Assembly: GCA_014650415.1 (NCBI GenBank)
Contig: BMUX01000017.1
Location: 1-64,000, forward strand
Direction: 5' to 3'
DNA: 64,000 nucleotides
From: Streptomyces spiroverticillatus
Lineage (GTDB): Bacteria > Actinomycetota > Actinomycetes > Streptomycetales > Streptomycetaceae
The first letter of the stretch is position 1; each line of letters begins with the position of its first letter. The notes beneath the pieces are model-generated. The model had not been told where the DNA came from and ran no database searches. It saw nothing but the letters and a program-made list of their open reading frames with translations. The translations under genes and the position numbers were made by a program. Positions 26,700-35,518 of the stretch are shown here, piece after piece.

Positions 26700-27110
26700 C
26701 GCGGGGGTCGGTTCCAGATCGGGGCCCGGTGTCCGGGCCGGGCAGTGCCTGTACCTCACCGCCGGGGGCCGGTTCCGGATCGGGGCCCGGTGTCCGGGTC
26801 GAGCCGCGCCCGTGGCCGTACCGCTTCGTGAGGACCGGTTTCGCATCGGGGCCTGGCGTCCGGGCCGGGCAGTGCCTGTACCTCACCGCCGAGGGCCGGT
26901 TCCGGATCGGGGCCCGGTGTCCGGGTCGAGCCGCGCCCGTAGCCGTACCCCCTCGCGAGGGCCGGTTCCGGATCGGGGCCCGGTGTCCGGGTCGAGCCGC
27001 GCCCGTAGCCGTACCCCCTCGCGAGGGCCGGTTCCGGATCGGGGTCCGGCGCCCCCGCCGAGCCGCACCCGTAACCTCACCTCTTCGCCGGGATCGGTTC
27101 CGCATCGGAG
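26700..27110. repeat. Array of about seven 61/66-bp tandem repeats between two convergent genes
   Basis: The marker GGTTCC recurs at 26710, 26771, 26898, 26964, 27030 and 27096, with a variant GGTTTC at 26837, giving spacings of 61, 66, 61, 66, 66 and 66 bp. The unit contains GGTTCCGGATCGGGGCCCGG and the short hairpin CCCGG-TGT-CCGGG. The shorter units differ in the part after the hairpin (GGGCCGGGCAGTGCC versus GGGTCGAGCCGCG). The last unit runs into the 3' end of the gene at 27077, and the end of the pentapeptide gene resembles part of a unit. This array fills the whole 388-bp gap 26689-27076; no gene is visible in it. Confidence 0.85.
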
Positions 27111-28171
27111 TTCGGTGCGGCGGCGGCGGGCTCCTCGGCGCGCCCCCTCGCGACGAGTACGGCGAGCAGCCCCAGGCCCGCCCACAGGGCGAGCGTCAGA
27201 CCGGACGCCCCCGCCCCCGCCCCGTCGAAGAACGACACGGACCGCAGCAGCCAGCCTCCCGCCCCGGGCGGCAGCAACTGGCCCAGGAATCCGGCGGGTT
27301 CGGGCAGCATCTGCGGGGCGCTCGTCACCCCGGAGAACGGGTTGCCGACCAGCACCATGAGCAGCCCGCCGAGCGCCAGCCCGGCCCGGCCCAGCAGCGA
27401 GGCGAGCCCCGCGATGGGCGCGGCCACCGCCAGGACGGTCAGCGCGAGGACGCCCGCCACCGCCCACCCGTTCCCGGTGAGGACCCCGAGCCAGCCGTGC
27501 ACGAGAGCCGCAGCCACCGCTCCCACCAGTACGGACGCACCCAGCAGCACCAACACGCCGCGTGTGCCGCGCAGTTGGAGGAGGCTGACCAGGGCCCCGG
27601 CGGCCACTCCGGCCAGCGCCAGCGGCAGCACACTCGCGCCGAGAGCGCTGCCTCGCGGATCGCCGGGCGGCGCGGGCACGACGTCCGTCACACGGGGAGC
27701 GGTTCCGGCAGGGGCCTTGGACACGACGGCCTCCCGCAGGAGTTGGGAGACGACGGGGCTCGCGGCGGACGCGGTCAGGGCGTCGACACCGCGCGGGGTC
27801 GCGACGAGGGCCCCGTACACCTCGCGGTTCTCGACGGCGGTGCGGGCGGCGGCGGCATCGGGGTAGCGGTGCACCTCGAAGGCCCCCTCGGTCTGCGCGA
27901 GGCCCTGCGTGAAGCCCTGCTGGAGCCGCTCCGCCGCAGCGGCCGGCCCCGCGATGCCGATCGGCAGGTCGCGCGGGGCGATCCGCGCGGCGGGCCAGGC
28001 GAACGCCCACAGGGCGAGCGCGGCCACGACGGGCGCGAGGAGCAGGGCCGCGAGCGTGCGACGGGACAGGCCGAGCGAGGCAGTCGTGGGGGCGGTCGTG
28101 GAACCGGACGCAGAGCTGGTAGTGGATCCGGACGTAGAGCCGGACGCGGAGCCAGTGGTGGAAGCGGTCAT
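27077..28171 (-). CDS. Multi-span membrane protein, possibly ABC-2/YhgE-like transporter component
   Basis: A 364-residue protein starting at ATG 28171 after GAGGGA. The N-terminus is a Ser/Gly/Thr-rich repeat tail (about 1-40). One span follows (about 50-68), then about 120 extracytoplasmic residues, then about five or six closely packed spans (from about 195 to 350) and a short tail. This one-span, large loop, multi-span order is that of ABC-2 permeases and YhgE/Pip-type export proteins. No ATPase gene is adjacent. The divergent TetR gene and paired operator sites at 28201-28280 suggest it is repressed until a ligand is bound, as expected for an efflux component. Confidence 0.7.
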   Translation of the reverse strand: MTASTTGSASGSTSGSTTSSASGSTTAPTTASLGLSRRTLAALLLAPVVAALALWAFAWPAARIAPRDLPIGIAGPAAAAERLQQGFTQGLAQTEGAFEVHRYPDAAAARTAVENREVYGALVATPRGVDALTASAASPVVSQLLREAVVSKAPAGTAPRVTDVVPAPPGDPRGSALGASVLPLALAGVAAGALVSLLQLRGTRGVLVLLGASVLVGAVAAALVHGWLGVLTGNGWAVAGVLALTVLAVAAPIAGLASLLGRAGLALGGLLMVLVGNPFSGVTSAPQMLPEPAGFLGQLLPPGAGGWLLRSVSFFDGAGAGASGLTLALWAGLGLLAVLVARGRAEEPAAAAPNSDAEPIPAKR

Positions 28172-28200
28172 GGGAGTCCCTCGTTCCCGCGAGCTAAAGA

Positions 28201-28280
28201 GAAGGATCGTTCGTTTTACGTCTCCCTCCAGTGACCACCCTCCCCGCCTCCTTGTCAAGAAGGAACGTTCGTTTTACGTT
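28201..28280. promoter_or_regulatory. Paired operator-like sites between the membrane protein and tetR genes
   Basis: Two near-identical 22-bp copies of the core CGTTCGTTTTACGT lie in the 115-bp divergent gap, at 28201-28222 and 28259-28280, 58 bp apart and in the same orientation, with about 20 of 22 bases equal. The second includes the perfect palindrome GAACGTTC. One copy sits about 30 bp from each side of the promoters and the second ends 6 bp before the tetR start. This is the layout expected for a TetR repressor controlling both itself and the divergent gene. Confidence 0.7.
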
Positions 28281-28286
28281 GGGCGC

Positions 28287-28949
28287 ATGGCCCGCGTATC
28301 CCAGGAACACCTCGACGCCCGCCGCCGGCAGATCCTCGACGGCGCGACGCGCTGTTTCGCCCGCTCGGGCTTCCACGCCGCGTCCATGCAGGACGTACTG
28401 CGCGAGATCGGCCTCTCGCCGGGGGCCGTCTACCGGTACTTCAGCAGCAAGGACGAGCTCATCGTGGCCATCGCGGAGGAGGTCTTCCGCGACGTCCGGG
28501 GCGCCTTCGAGGCCGCCGCTCGGCAGAGCCCCCCGCCGCCGCCGGACGAACTCCTGGCCCAGGTCGTCGGTACGGTCATGACCGCCCGCGACGGCCTGCG
28601 CGTCGACGGCCGCGCCGCCTTCCCCGGCCTGGTCCTCCAGGTCTGGACGGAGACCCTCCGCGACGAACGCCTGGCGGCCCTGCTCCACCAGGGCTTCGCG
28701 GACATGCGCGGCGCATGGGTGCGCCTGGTCGACGGCTACCGTGCGGCCGGCCAGATGCCCGACGACGTCCCGGCCGACCACGTCGCCCGCACGATGATCG
28801 CCGTGGCCCAGGGCTTCATCGCCCAGCAGGCCCTCTTCGGCGAGGCCTCGCCGGACGTACTGCGCGACGGACTGCGCGCCCTGATGGCGATGCCCTCCGG
28901 CCGCGCGAACCCCAGCTCGAAGGCGCTGGGCGAGAGGCCGGCCTCATAG
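28287..28949 (+). CDS. TetR-family transcriptional regulator
   Basis: A 220-residue protein with an N-terminal TetR helix-turn-helix: QILDGATRCFARSGFHAASMQDVLREIGLSPGAVYRYFSSKDEL (about 15-60), which matches the family consensus closely, and a helical ligand-binding C-terminal domain. The ATG at 28287 is the first in frame. It is divergent from the membrane protein gene at 27077-28171 and two copies of a shared operator-like site lie between them, so this protein probably represses both. Its stop overlaps the 3' end of the convergent AraC-type gene by 6 bp. Confidence 0.92.
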   Translation: MARVSQEHLDARRRQILDGATRCFARSGFHAASMQDVLREIGLSPGAVYRYFSSKDELIVAIAEEVFRDVRGAFEAAARQSPPPPPDELLAQVVGTVMTARDGLRVDGRAAFPGLVLQVWTETLRDERLAALLHQGFADMRGAWVRLVDGYRAAGQMPDDVPADHVARTMIAVAQGFIAQQALFGEASPDVLRDGLRALMAMPSGRANPSSKALGERPAS

Positions 28950-29885
28950 GCGGCGGACGGCCGCCCGGTGTTGCGTGGGGGTGATTCCGCGGCATCGCTT
29001 GAAGGCGACGCTGAGGGTGAAGGTGTTGGCGTACCCCACCTCGTGGGCGATGGAGCTCACCGTGTCGTCGGTGTCGCGCAGCAGGTCGGCGGCCAGGGCG
29101 ACGCGCCACGTGGCCAGGTACGTCATGGGCGGCTCACCGACGTGGCGGACGAAGCTGCGGGCCAGACCCGACCGGGAGACACCCGCCTTGGCCGCGAGGG
29201 TCGCCACGGTCCACGGGTGCGCCGGATCCTCGTGCATCAGCCGGAGGGCGCTCGCGACGACGGAGTCGTCCGTGGGCCGGTACCACACGGGTGCATGGTT
29301 CTGAGGGCGGTCGAACCAGGCGCGCAGCGTGGAGACCAGCATCAGGTCGAGCAGTCGGTCCAGGACGGCCTGCTGGCCCGGCTTGTCGCGGCGCACCTCC
29401 TTTGCGACGAGAGCGAGAAGCGTACGGTCGCTGTCGGCTTCCGGTACGACGAGGACGTCCGGCAGGGCGTCCAGGAGACGGTCGCTGATGCCGGTCCGCC
29501 CCTCGTAGGCACCGCTGACCAGAAGGGCCGAACCGGTCTCGTCGACACCGCACGTACGCGGGTCGAGGGCCAGTTCGCCGACCGCGACCGCTTGTGCGGT
29601 GCGTGCGCAGTAGTCCGCGCTGGTGATGGTGCGGCCGGGCGGCGAGGCGGGATCCACCGCGACGGTGCAGGGGGCGGGGCCCCGCAGGACGGCGATGTCG
29701 CCCGGGCCCAGTTCCATCGGCTCGCCGTCGGCGGGAGTGATCCAGATCCGTCCGTCGAACGCGGCGACCAGGGTCAGGCGGGCGCCGCTCGCGAAACGCA
29801 GGGACCACTGTGGGCTCATGACCGTCCGGGTGAACACGGCACCGTGCGCCCGTACCCCGTCCAGCAGCTTCGCCAAGGTGTCCAC
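28944..29885 (-). CDS. AraC-family transcriptional regulator with cupin-type sensor domain
   Basis: A 313-residue protein. The N-terminal part (about 1-190) looks like the AraC_binding cupin: LRFASGARLTLVAAFDGRIWITPADGEPMELGPGDIAVLRGPAP. The C-terminus has two helix-turn-helix units: WTVATLAAKAGVSRSGLARSFVRHVGEPPMTYLATWR and SIAHEVGYANTFTLSVAFKRCRGITPTQHR. The GTG at 29885 follows a GGGCGG tract. It is divergent from the NmrA-like reductase at 29967 with only 81 bp between, the common layout for a cupin AraC regulator and a reductase it controls. Confidence 0.9.
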   Translation of the reverse strand: MDTLAKLLDGVRAHGAVFTRTVMSPQWSLRFASGARLTLVAAFDGRIWITPADGEPMELGPGDIAVLRGPAPCTVAVDPASPPGRTITSADYCARTAQAVAVGELALDPRTCGVDETGSALLVSGAYEGRTGISDRLLDALPDVLVVPEADSDRTLLALVAKEVRRDKPGQQAVLDRLLDLMLVSTLRAWFDRPQNHAPVWYRPTDDSVVASALRLMHEDPAHPWTVATLAAKAGVSRSGLARSFVRHVGEPPMTYLATWRVALAADLLRDTDDTVSSIAHEVGYANTFTLSVAFKRCRGITPTQHRAAVRRL

Positions 29886-29966
29886 CCCGCCCAATGTAGA
29901 GGCTCGAACATCGACCTGGGTGTCCCGGCCATGGCCCCGCCGTCCGCCTGAGGATTGGGTTGTCCC

Positions 29967-30812
29967 ATGACTGAACACCCGATTCTGATCACTGGTGGCA
30001 CGGGCAAGGTCGGCGGACGTGCCGTGGCCCAACTCGGCACAAAGGGCGTCACGGTGCGCGTGGGATCGCGCTCCGGCGACCCCCGCTTCGACTGGACGGA
30101 CCGGAGCACATGGGATGCCGCTCTGGACGGCGTGCGGAAGGTCTTCGTCGTGCCGCAGGACGGCGAGCGGCTGACGCGGCCGTTCGTGCGGCGCGCGAAA
30201 GAGCTGGGGGTCGAGCGCATCGTGCTTCTGTCGGGCCGCGGCGCCGACGTCCCCGGATACGCCAAGGAGGACAGCATCGCGGGCAGGACCCACATCGACG
30301 GCGAGGACGCCGTGCGCAACAGCGGTCTGGAGTGGACCGTCGTACGGCCGGCGTGGTTCGCGCAGAACTTCAGCGAGGGCTTCTTCCGCGACGCGGTACT
30401 CGGCGGGGAGCTGCGCCTGCCCGCGGGCGACGGTGCTGCGAGCTTCGTGGACGCCGAGGACATCGCCGCTGTCGCGGTCGCCGCTCTCACCGAGGACAAG
30501 CACGTGGGCAAGACCTACGAGTTGTCGGGGCCGAGCGCGCTCACTGTCGGCGAGGTGGTGGACCTCATCTCCGACGCCACCGGTCGCCCGGTGCGCTATG
30601 TCTCCCTGTCGCACGAGGACTTCGTGGCCGGGCTGGTCGCCGAGGGCTGGCCCAAGGCGGACGCCGAGGACTACGCCGACTCGGTCGCCCCGATCCGGCG
30701 GGGCATGGACAGCCGTCTCTCCGACGGGGTGCAGGCCGCACTCGGTCGGCCGCCCCGGTCCTTCGCCCTGTTCGTGAAGGAGGCCGCGGCGGCCGGTGCC
30801 TGGCGCGGCTGA
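29967..30812 (+). CDS. NmrA-like NAD(P)-binding oxidoreductase/epimerase
   Basis: A 281-residue Rossmann-fold protein. The nucleotide-binding motif TGGTGKVG lies at 9-16 and is followed by the family landmarks ERIVLLSGRGAD, EWTVVRPAWFAQNFSE and FVDAEDIAAVAVAALTE. This matches the NmrA/atypical SDR group related to the quinone-sensing QOR2 proteins, which lack the classical YxxxK pair. It may act as a quinone reductase or redox sensor. No obvious Shine-Dalgarno is at the right distance, so the mRNA may be leaderless or short-leadered. Probable control comes from the divergent AraC regulator. Confidence 0.85.
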   Translation: MTEHPILITGGTGKVGGRAVAQLGTKGVTVRVGSRSGDPRFDWTDRSTWDAALDGVRKVFVVPQDGERLTRPFVRRAKELGVERIVLLSGRGADVPGYAKEDSIAGRTHIDGEDAVRNSGLEWTVVRPAWFAQNFSEGFFRDAVLGGELRLPAGDGAASFVDAEDIAAVAVAALTEDKHVGKTYELSGPSALTVGEVVDLISDATGRPVRYVSLSHEDFVAGLVAEGWPKADAEDYADSVAPIRRGMDSRLSDGVQAALGRPPRSFALFVKEAAAAGAWRG

Positions 30813-31111
30813 CGTTCCGGGAGGACCCCGTCGTCACCCGTGACGAGCTCCGCCCACGGTGAAGAGCACTGTAAAGACGACTGTGAAAAGCCGCAGGTCA
30901 GCGTTTATTGAAGCTGAAACAGGGGGTTCACGTACGGGCCCGATTCCGCCCAATCGGTGGGATAGCGTCGCTGACGTCGACGGCCCGTCCCGGCGGGATC
31001 GGCCTGCCGCCGACGTCGCCGACCGCCCAGATCCGTCGGCCGAACCACCGGCGCGAGCGCGGCCCACAAGGCCGCGGCGCGCGCACCCCTGCCACCCCTG
31101 GAGTGAACCCG

Positions 31112-31996
31112 ATGCACCGACTTGCGCCCCGTCGCCGTACCGCCGCCGTCGCGGCGGCCGCCGCCACCGCCCTCACCGTTCTGCTGTCGGGCTGCGGCCT
31201 GATCGGGGGCGGCGACAGCAAGACGATCAAGGTCGGGGTCAGCGGCGACGCCCAGGAGTGGGACACGCTCGTTCAGGAGGCCAAGAAGGAGGGGCTCGAC
31301 GTCGAGCCCGTCTCCTTCGACGACTACTCCCTCCCCAACAAGGCGCTGGCCGCCGGTGACATCGACCTCAACGCCTTCCAGCACCTGGTCTTCCTCGCCC
31401 AGTCCAACCTGGAGAACAAGACCGCCATCGTGCCGCTGTCGGCCACCACCGTCGTACCGATGGGCATCTACTCCAAGAAGATCACCAAACTCCAGGACCT
31501 CAAGCCCGGCGCGAAGATAGCCCACCCCGACGACCCCGCGAACGAGGGCCGGGCGCTGCACCTGCTCGACCGCGCCAAGGTCATCGAGCTGAAGCCGGGC
31601 ACCGGTCTGTACGCCACGCCCGAGGACGTCGCCAAGAACCCCAAGAACATCACGTTCACCGCGGTCAACGCCCAGCAGACGCCACGCCTGCTGCCCGACG
31701 TGGACGCCGCGATCATCAACGACGGAGTCGCCAGCCTCGCCAAGATCGACGCCAAGTCGGCGCTCTTCCACGACGACCCCAAGGACCCGGCGATCCGCCC
31801 GTACGTCAACGTCATCGCCGTCCGCGAGGCGGAGAAGGACGACCCGGACTTCGCGAAGATCGCCAAGATCTACGCGAGCAAGCCGGTCCAGGACGCCTAC
31901 CAGCGCTTCGCCAACGGCACCGGTGTCCATCTCAACCTGTCCCAGGCCGAGTTGGAGAAGGAGCTGGACCGTGTCGCACAGCAGCTCAAGAAGTGA
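31112..31996 (+). CDS. metQ: MetQ-type methionine-binding lipoprotein
   Basis: A 294-residue NlpA/MetQ-family lipoprotein. The signal peptide ends in the lipobox LLSGC with Cys28. Mature family landmarks: IKVGVSGDAQEWD, VEPVSFDDYSLPNKALAAGDIDLNAFQHLVFL, IVPLSATTVVPMGIYSKK and the TPRLLPDVDAAIINDGVA segment. It would capture methionine outside the cell for the ABC importer encoded by the next two genes. The 299-bp gap upstream has no gene; it holds a stretch of lower GC (30835-30920) likely to contain the promoter. I looked for a SAM riboswitch there and did not recognise one. Confidence 0.92.
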   Translation: MHRLAPRRRTAAVAAAAATALTVLLSGCGLIGGGDSKTIKVGVSGDAQEWDTLVQEAKKEGLDVEPVSFDDYSLPNKALAAGDIDLNAFQHLVFLAQSNLENKTAIVPLSATTVVPMGIYSKKITKLQDLKPGAKIAHPDDPANEGRALHLLDRAKVIELKPGTGLYATPEDVAKNPKNITFTAVNAQQTPRLLPDVDAAIINDGVASLAKIDAKSALFHDDPKDPAIRPYVNVIAVREAEKDDPDFAKIAKIYASKPVQDAYQRFANGTGVHLNLSQAELEKELDRVAQQLKK

Positions 31997-32909
31997 TGCC
32001 GTGACGGCGGGGCAGGAGATGATCCGGCTCGACGCCGTCGCCAAGGAGTTCCCGGGCGGCGTGCGCGCCGTCGACGCGGTCGACCTCGCCGTCGAAGCGG
32101 GCAGTGTGTACGGCATCGTCGGACACAGCGGCGCCGGCAAGTCCACCCTGCTCCGGCTGATCAACCTGCTGGAGCGGCCGACAACGGGCTCCGTCACCGT
32201 CGGCGGCCAGGAGCTGACCACGCTCGGCGAACGCCAACTGCGCACCGCCCGCAGGGACATCGGCATGATCTTCCAGCAGTTCAACCTGTTCCGCTCCCGT
32301 ACGGTCCTGGGCAACGTCGCCTTTCCGCTGCGCCAGTCCGGCAGCTCACGCGCCGAGGCCCGCACCAAGGCGCTGGAGGCGCTCCGCTTCGTGGGCCTCG
32401 ACGAACACGCCAAGCGCTACCCCGAGCAGCTCTCCGGCGGCCAGCGCCAGCGCGTCGGCATCGCCCGCGCGCTCGCCACCTCGCCCCGCGTGCTGCTCTG
32501 CGACGAGGCGACGTCCGCGCTCGACCCGCAGACCACCCAGGAGGTGCTGGAGCTGCTCCGGCGGGTCAACACCGAACTCGGCGTCACCATCGTCGTGATC
32601 ACGCATGAGATGGAGGTGGTGACGGCGATCTGCGACCGGGTCGCCGTCATGGAGGACGGCCGGGTCGTCGAGCGGGGCGAGGTCCACGAGGTCTTCACCC
32701 GTCCGCAGCACCCCACCACCCAGGCGTTCGTACGGGCCGCCCTGCACGCCTCTCCCGTCCTCGGCCTGCTCCCGGGCCTGCTGCGCGAACACGGTGTGGA
32801 CGCGGCCGTGGCGGACTCCGTACTCGCTCAACTCGACGCGAACGGCACGGAGTTCGCCTCCGCCGAACGTACGGAACGTAACCAGCGGAACCAGGCGGTG
32901 AGCGCGTAA
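31971..32909 (+). CDS. metN: MetN-type methionine importer ATP-binding protein
   Basis: A 312-residue ATPase with Walker A GHSGAGKST (51-59), Q-loop IFQQFNLFRSRTV, signature LSGGQRQRVGIARAL, Walker B VLLCDEATSALD and switch histidine VITHEMEV. These are the MetN versions. I chose GTG 31971, which follows AAGGAG seven bases upstream and overlaps metQ by 26 bp; GTG 32001 or ATG 32019 (MIRLD) would also fit. The C-terminus after the ATPase is only about 60 residues, shorter than the E. coli regulatory NIL domain, so methionine feedback binding may be reduced or absent. Its stop overlaps the metI start (TAATG). Confidence 0.9.
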   Translation: MSHSSSRSDAVTAGQEMIRLDAVAKEFPGGVRAVDAVDLAVEAGSVYGIVGHSGAGKSTLLRLINLLERPTTGSVTVGGQELTTLGERQLRTARRDIGMIFQQFNLFRSRTVLGNVAFPLRQSGSSRAEARTKALEALRFVGLDEHAKRYPEQLSGGQRQRVGIARALATSPRVLLCDEATSALDPQTTQEVLELLRRVNTELGVTIVVITHEMEVVTAICDRVAVMEDGRVVERGEVHEVFTRPQHPTTQAFVRAALHASPVLGLLPGLLREHGVDAAVADSVLAQLDANGTEFASAERTERNQRNQAVSA

Positions 32910-33571
32910 TGCAACAGGACTGGGACGTCCTCTGGCCCAAGATCGTCGACGCGGCGGGCGAGACGGTCTACATGGTGCTCGCCACCCTCCTCTTCGCCAC
33001 GCTCTTCGGCACGGCCGTCGGTCTCGCGCTGTACGCCACCCGCAAGGGAGGCGTCTTCCAGAACCGCCTCGTCTTCGTCACGCTGAGCTTCCTCGTCAAC
33101 GTCATCAGGCCGGTCCCCGCGCTGATCGCGATCGTCATCCTCAACCCCCTGACCCGCGAGCTGATGGGCACGGCGGTCGGCACCGACGCCGTCATCTTCC
33201 CGATGACCGTCATCGCGACCTTCGGGGTGGCCCGGATCGTGGAGAGCAATCTGGTCGGCGTCGAACCCGGCGTGATCGAGGCCGCCCGCGCGATGGGCAC
33301 CAGCCGGATCCGCATCCTGCTGACCGTGCTGGTCCCCGAGGCGCTCGGACCACTGGTCCTCGGCATGACCTTCATGCTCGTCGCCCTGATCGACTTCTCG
33401 GTGATCGCGGGCACGGTCGGCGGCGGGGGAGTGGGCAACCTGGCCATCACCCACGGCTATCTGCGGTTCGACGACCGGGTCATGGCGGTCACCGTGCTCA
33501 TCCTGATCGGCCTGGTCCAGGCGGCACAGCTGCTCGGCAACATGCTGTCCCGCAAGGTGCTGCGCCGCTGA
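32909..33571 (+). CDS. metI: MetI-type methionine importer permease
   Basis: A 220-residue permease with about five spans and the MetI EAA loop EAARAMGTSRIRILLTVLVPEA. Other family markers are ETVYMVLATLLFATLFGTAVGLAL, NVIRPVPALIAIVILNPLTREL and GTVGGGGVGNLAITHGYLRFD. The start overlaps the metN stop by one base (TAATG). A 16-bp sequence that includes the stop codon (CGCTGAGGGCCCTGCG) is repeated directly at 33566-33581 and 33583-33598, probably a recent slippage. With metQ and metN this completes a normal importer. Confidence 0.93.
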   Translation: MQQDWDVLWPKIVDAAGETVYMVLATLLFATLFGTAVGLALYATRKGGVFQNRLVFVTLSFLVNVIRPVPALIAIVILNPLTRELMGTAVGTDAVIFPMTVIATFGVARIVESNLVGVEPGVIEAARAMGTSRIRILLTVLVPEALGPLVLGMTFMLVALIDFSVIAGTVGGGGVGNLAITHGYLRFDDRVMAVTVLILIGLVQAAQLLGNMLSRKVLRR

Positions 33572-33692
33572 GGGCCCTGCGTCGCTGAGGGCCCTGCGCC
33601 CCCCCGGAAGGGTCGTCGTCAGCGGTTCACCTTCGGCGACGACCTGTTGTTCCCTACCATCACCCGCATCGCTGCGAAGCCTGGGAGTGCGG

Positions 33693-34325
33693 ATGACAGG
33701 AAGTGCCCGACCGGAGCCGGGGCTCTCCCCCGAGAGGCTCGTCTTCTTCACGGACGCGTTGTTCGCCATCGCCATGACGCTCCTCGCCGTCGAACTGGAG
33801 CGCCCGGACGCCGAGGAGCTGACCTCGGCCCGGGCGCTGGGCCACTTCCTGCTGGAACAGCGGGGCTCCTACCTGGCGTTCGCGCTGGCGTTCGTCCTGC
33901 TGTGGTCGGTGTGGCGGCGGCACCACAAGCTGATGGACCAGGTCGTCGTCCTGTCGAAGCCCTTCGTGGGGTGGCACGCGCCGTTCCTGCTGCTCGTCGC
34001 GTTCCTCCCGTTCCCGACGGCGGTCATGGGCCTCTCGATCACCAACCCGCTGGCGCAGACCCTGTTCGCCGGAACCATGGCGGCCATGGTCCTCTGCGAG
34101 GCCGTCATCAAGGAGATCGCCGCCGGGTCCGGCCTGGTCGGCGACGCGGACCCCGCCCGTACCCGGCGGCACGCCAACGGGTCCTGGGCGGTGGGCGCTT
34201 GGTTCCTGCTCAGCGTGGGCGTCGCCTGGCTGACTCCGTACGCCTTCCTCATGTGGTTCCTGGCTCCGTTGGCCGCTTCGTACGGTGGAGCTCTGCTCAC
34301 CCGGCTGCGCGGCGCCGGCCAATGA
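33693..34325 (+). CDS. TMEM175/DUF1211-family membrane protein, putative potassium channel
   Basis: A 210-residue protein with about five to six membrane spans. The first, ERLVFFTDALFAIAMTLLAVEL, carries the family's R-x3-FSD motif in an FTD form. In characterised bacterial TMEM175 proteins this segment lines a K+-selective pore. The ATG at 33693 follows GGGAG. The gene stands alone, after metI, with the next gene convergent and only 9 bp away. Whether the Ser-to-Thr change in the motif alters selectivity cannot be judged from sequence. Confidence 0.85.
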   Translation: MTGSARPEPGLSPERLVFFTDALFAIAMTLLAVELERPDAEELTSARALGHFLLEQRGSYLAFALAFVLLWSVWRRHHKLMDQVVVLSKPFVGWHAPFLLLVAFLPFPTAVMGLSITNPLAQTLFAGTMAAMVLCEAVIKEIAAGSGLVGDADPARTRRHANGSWAVGAWFLLSVGVAWLTPYAFLMWFLAPLAASYGGALLTRLRGAGQ

Positions 34326-34334
34326 GGAAGTACG

Positions 34335-35465
34335 TCAACGAGGCGACCGGAGAAGCCCGTTGAGGTGCCGGGCCGAAGCGTCCCAGGTCCAGTGGTCCTC
34401 GACCCACCGCCTGCCCCGCTCACCCATCGCGGGCCCCTCGGACGTGCGCAGCAGCCGTACGACCGCGTCGGCCACGGCCCGTACGTCACGGCCGTCGACG
34501 ACCGTGCCGGTGCGGCCGTCCAGTACGGCGTCCGGGGCGCCGCCCGAGTCGCCCACCACGACCGGCAGCCCACTCGCGGAGGCCTCCAGGTAGACGATCC
34601 CGAGCCCTTCCGCCTCCAGACCGGCCCGGCGGGTGCGGCACGGCATCGCGAAGACGTCGGCGGCCGCGTAGTAGCCCGGGGTGTCCGTGTGCCGGACCCC
34701 GCCGCCGAAGACGACGGACCCCGCCGGGCAGGCGCGGGCCAGCCGCCGCAGCCGCTGCTCGTCCGGCCCGTCGCCGACCAGCAGCAACACCGCCTCCGGC
34801 ACGGCCCGCCGGATCTGCGGGAGGGCGCGGATCAGCATGTCCTGGCCCTTGCGCGGGACCAGCCGCGCGACGCTCAGCACGACCTTGCGCCCCTGGAGCC
34901 CGAACCGCTCCCGCACGGCGTGCCCCTGCTGTACGGCGGACGCGCCCCGGAACTCTGCCGCGTCGACCCCGGGCACCAGACGGCTCAGCCGTGCCCGGGG
35001 GCCCAGCGCGGGGGCGATGCGGTCGCGGGTGTAGTCGCCGAGGTAGGTGACGACGTCCACGTGCTCGCCGACCCGGCGCAGCAGACGGCGGGCCCCGGGC
35101 ACCCGGGCCCACCAGATCTCGTGGCCGTGCGTGGTGGCGACGATCTGCCGCACACCGCCACGCCGCAGGGCGGGGGCCATCGCCGCGAGCGGGGCGGCGG
35201 CCCCGAACCACACCCGGTCGCAGCCGTACGTACGCACCAGCCGCAGAGCCTGTCGGGCGACCCGGGGCGTGGGCAGCAGCATGCGGGCCGGATCGCGCAG
35301 CACGGGGAAGGGCAGGGCGGCGTCGAAGGCAGCCGCGCCGGGCTCGGACGAGGTGTAGACGACCACGTTGCCGTCCGGCACACGCGTGGCCATGGCGTGG
35401 ACGAAGGTCTCTATGCCGCCCTGGCGCGGGGGGAAGTCGTTGGTGACGATGAGGGTGGTGTCCAT
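34335..35465 (-). CDS. GT4 glycosyltransferase, PimB-like mannosyltransferase
   Basis: A 376-residue GT-B glycosyltransferase. The N-terminal segment TLIVTNDFPPRQGGIETFVHAM is the nucleotide/acceptor loop seen in PimB-type enzymes. The C-terminal domain has the donor-binding EAEGLGIVYLEASASGLPVVVGDSGGAPDA (E-x7-E) motif. PimB transfers mannose from GDP-mannose to phosphatidylinositol mannosides. Streptomyces make such lipids, so this assignment is reasonable, but related GT4 enzymes act on other acceptors. The ATG at 35465 follows GAGGAAG. It is 53 bp from the ABC permease gene on the same strand. Confidence 0.8.
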   Translation of the reverse strand: MDTTLIVTNDFPPRQGGIETFVHAMATRVPDGNVVVYTSSEPGAAAFDAALPFPVLRDPARMLLPTPRVARQALRLVRTYGCDRVWFGAAAPLAAMAPALRRGGVRQIVATTHGHEIWWARVPGARRLLRRVGEHVDVVTYLGDYTRDRIAPALGPRARLSRLVPGVDAAEFRGASAVQQGHAVRERFGLQGRKVVLSVARLVPRKGQDMLIRALPQIRRAVPEAVLLLVGDGPDEQRLRRLARACPAGSVVFGGGVRHTDTPGYYAAADVFAMPCRTRRAGLEAEGLGIVYLEASASGLPVVVGDSGGAPDAVLDGRTGTVVDGRDVRAVADAVVRLLRTSEGPAMGERGRRWVEDHWTWDASARHLNGLLRSPR

Positions 35466-35518
35466 GGAGTGCTTCCTCGGGGGTCTGACTGGGGTGGGCG
35501 TACTTGTACTGCTGTCCC

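Noticed and set aside
26700..27110. 61/66-bp periodic array suggestive of CRISPR repeat-spacer units
   Set aside because: The whole unit is conserved, not only a repeat portion, and there are no cas genes in the window.
30813..31111. SAM riboswitch in the leader of the methionine importer
   Set aside because: I looked for the conserved pseudoknot and core segments of SAM-type aptamers and could not find them; control may be by a protein regulator instead.
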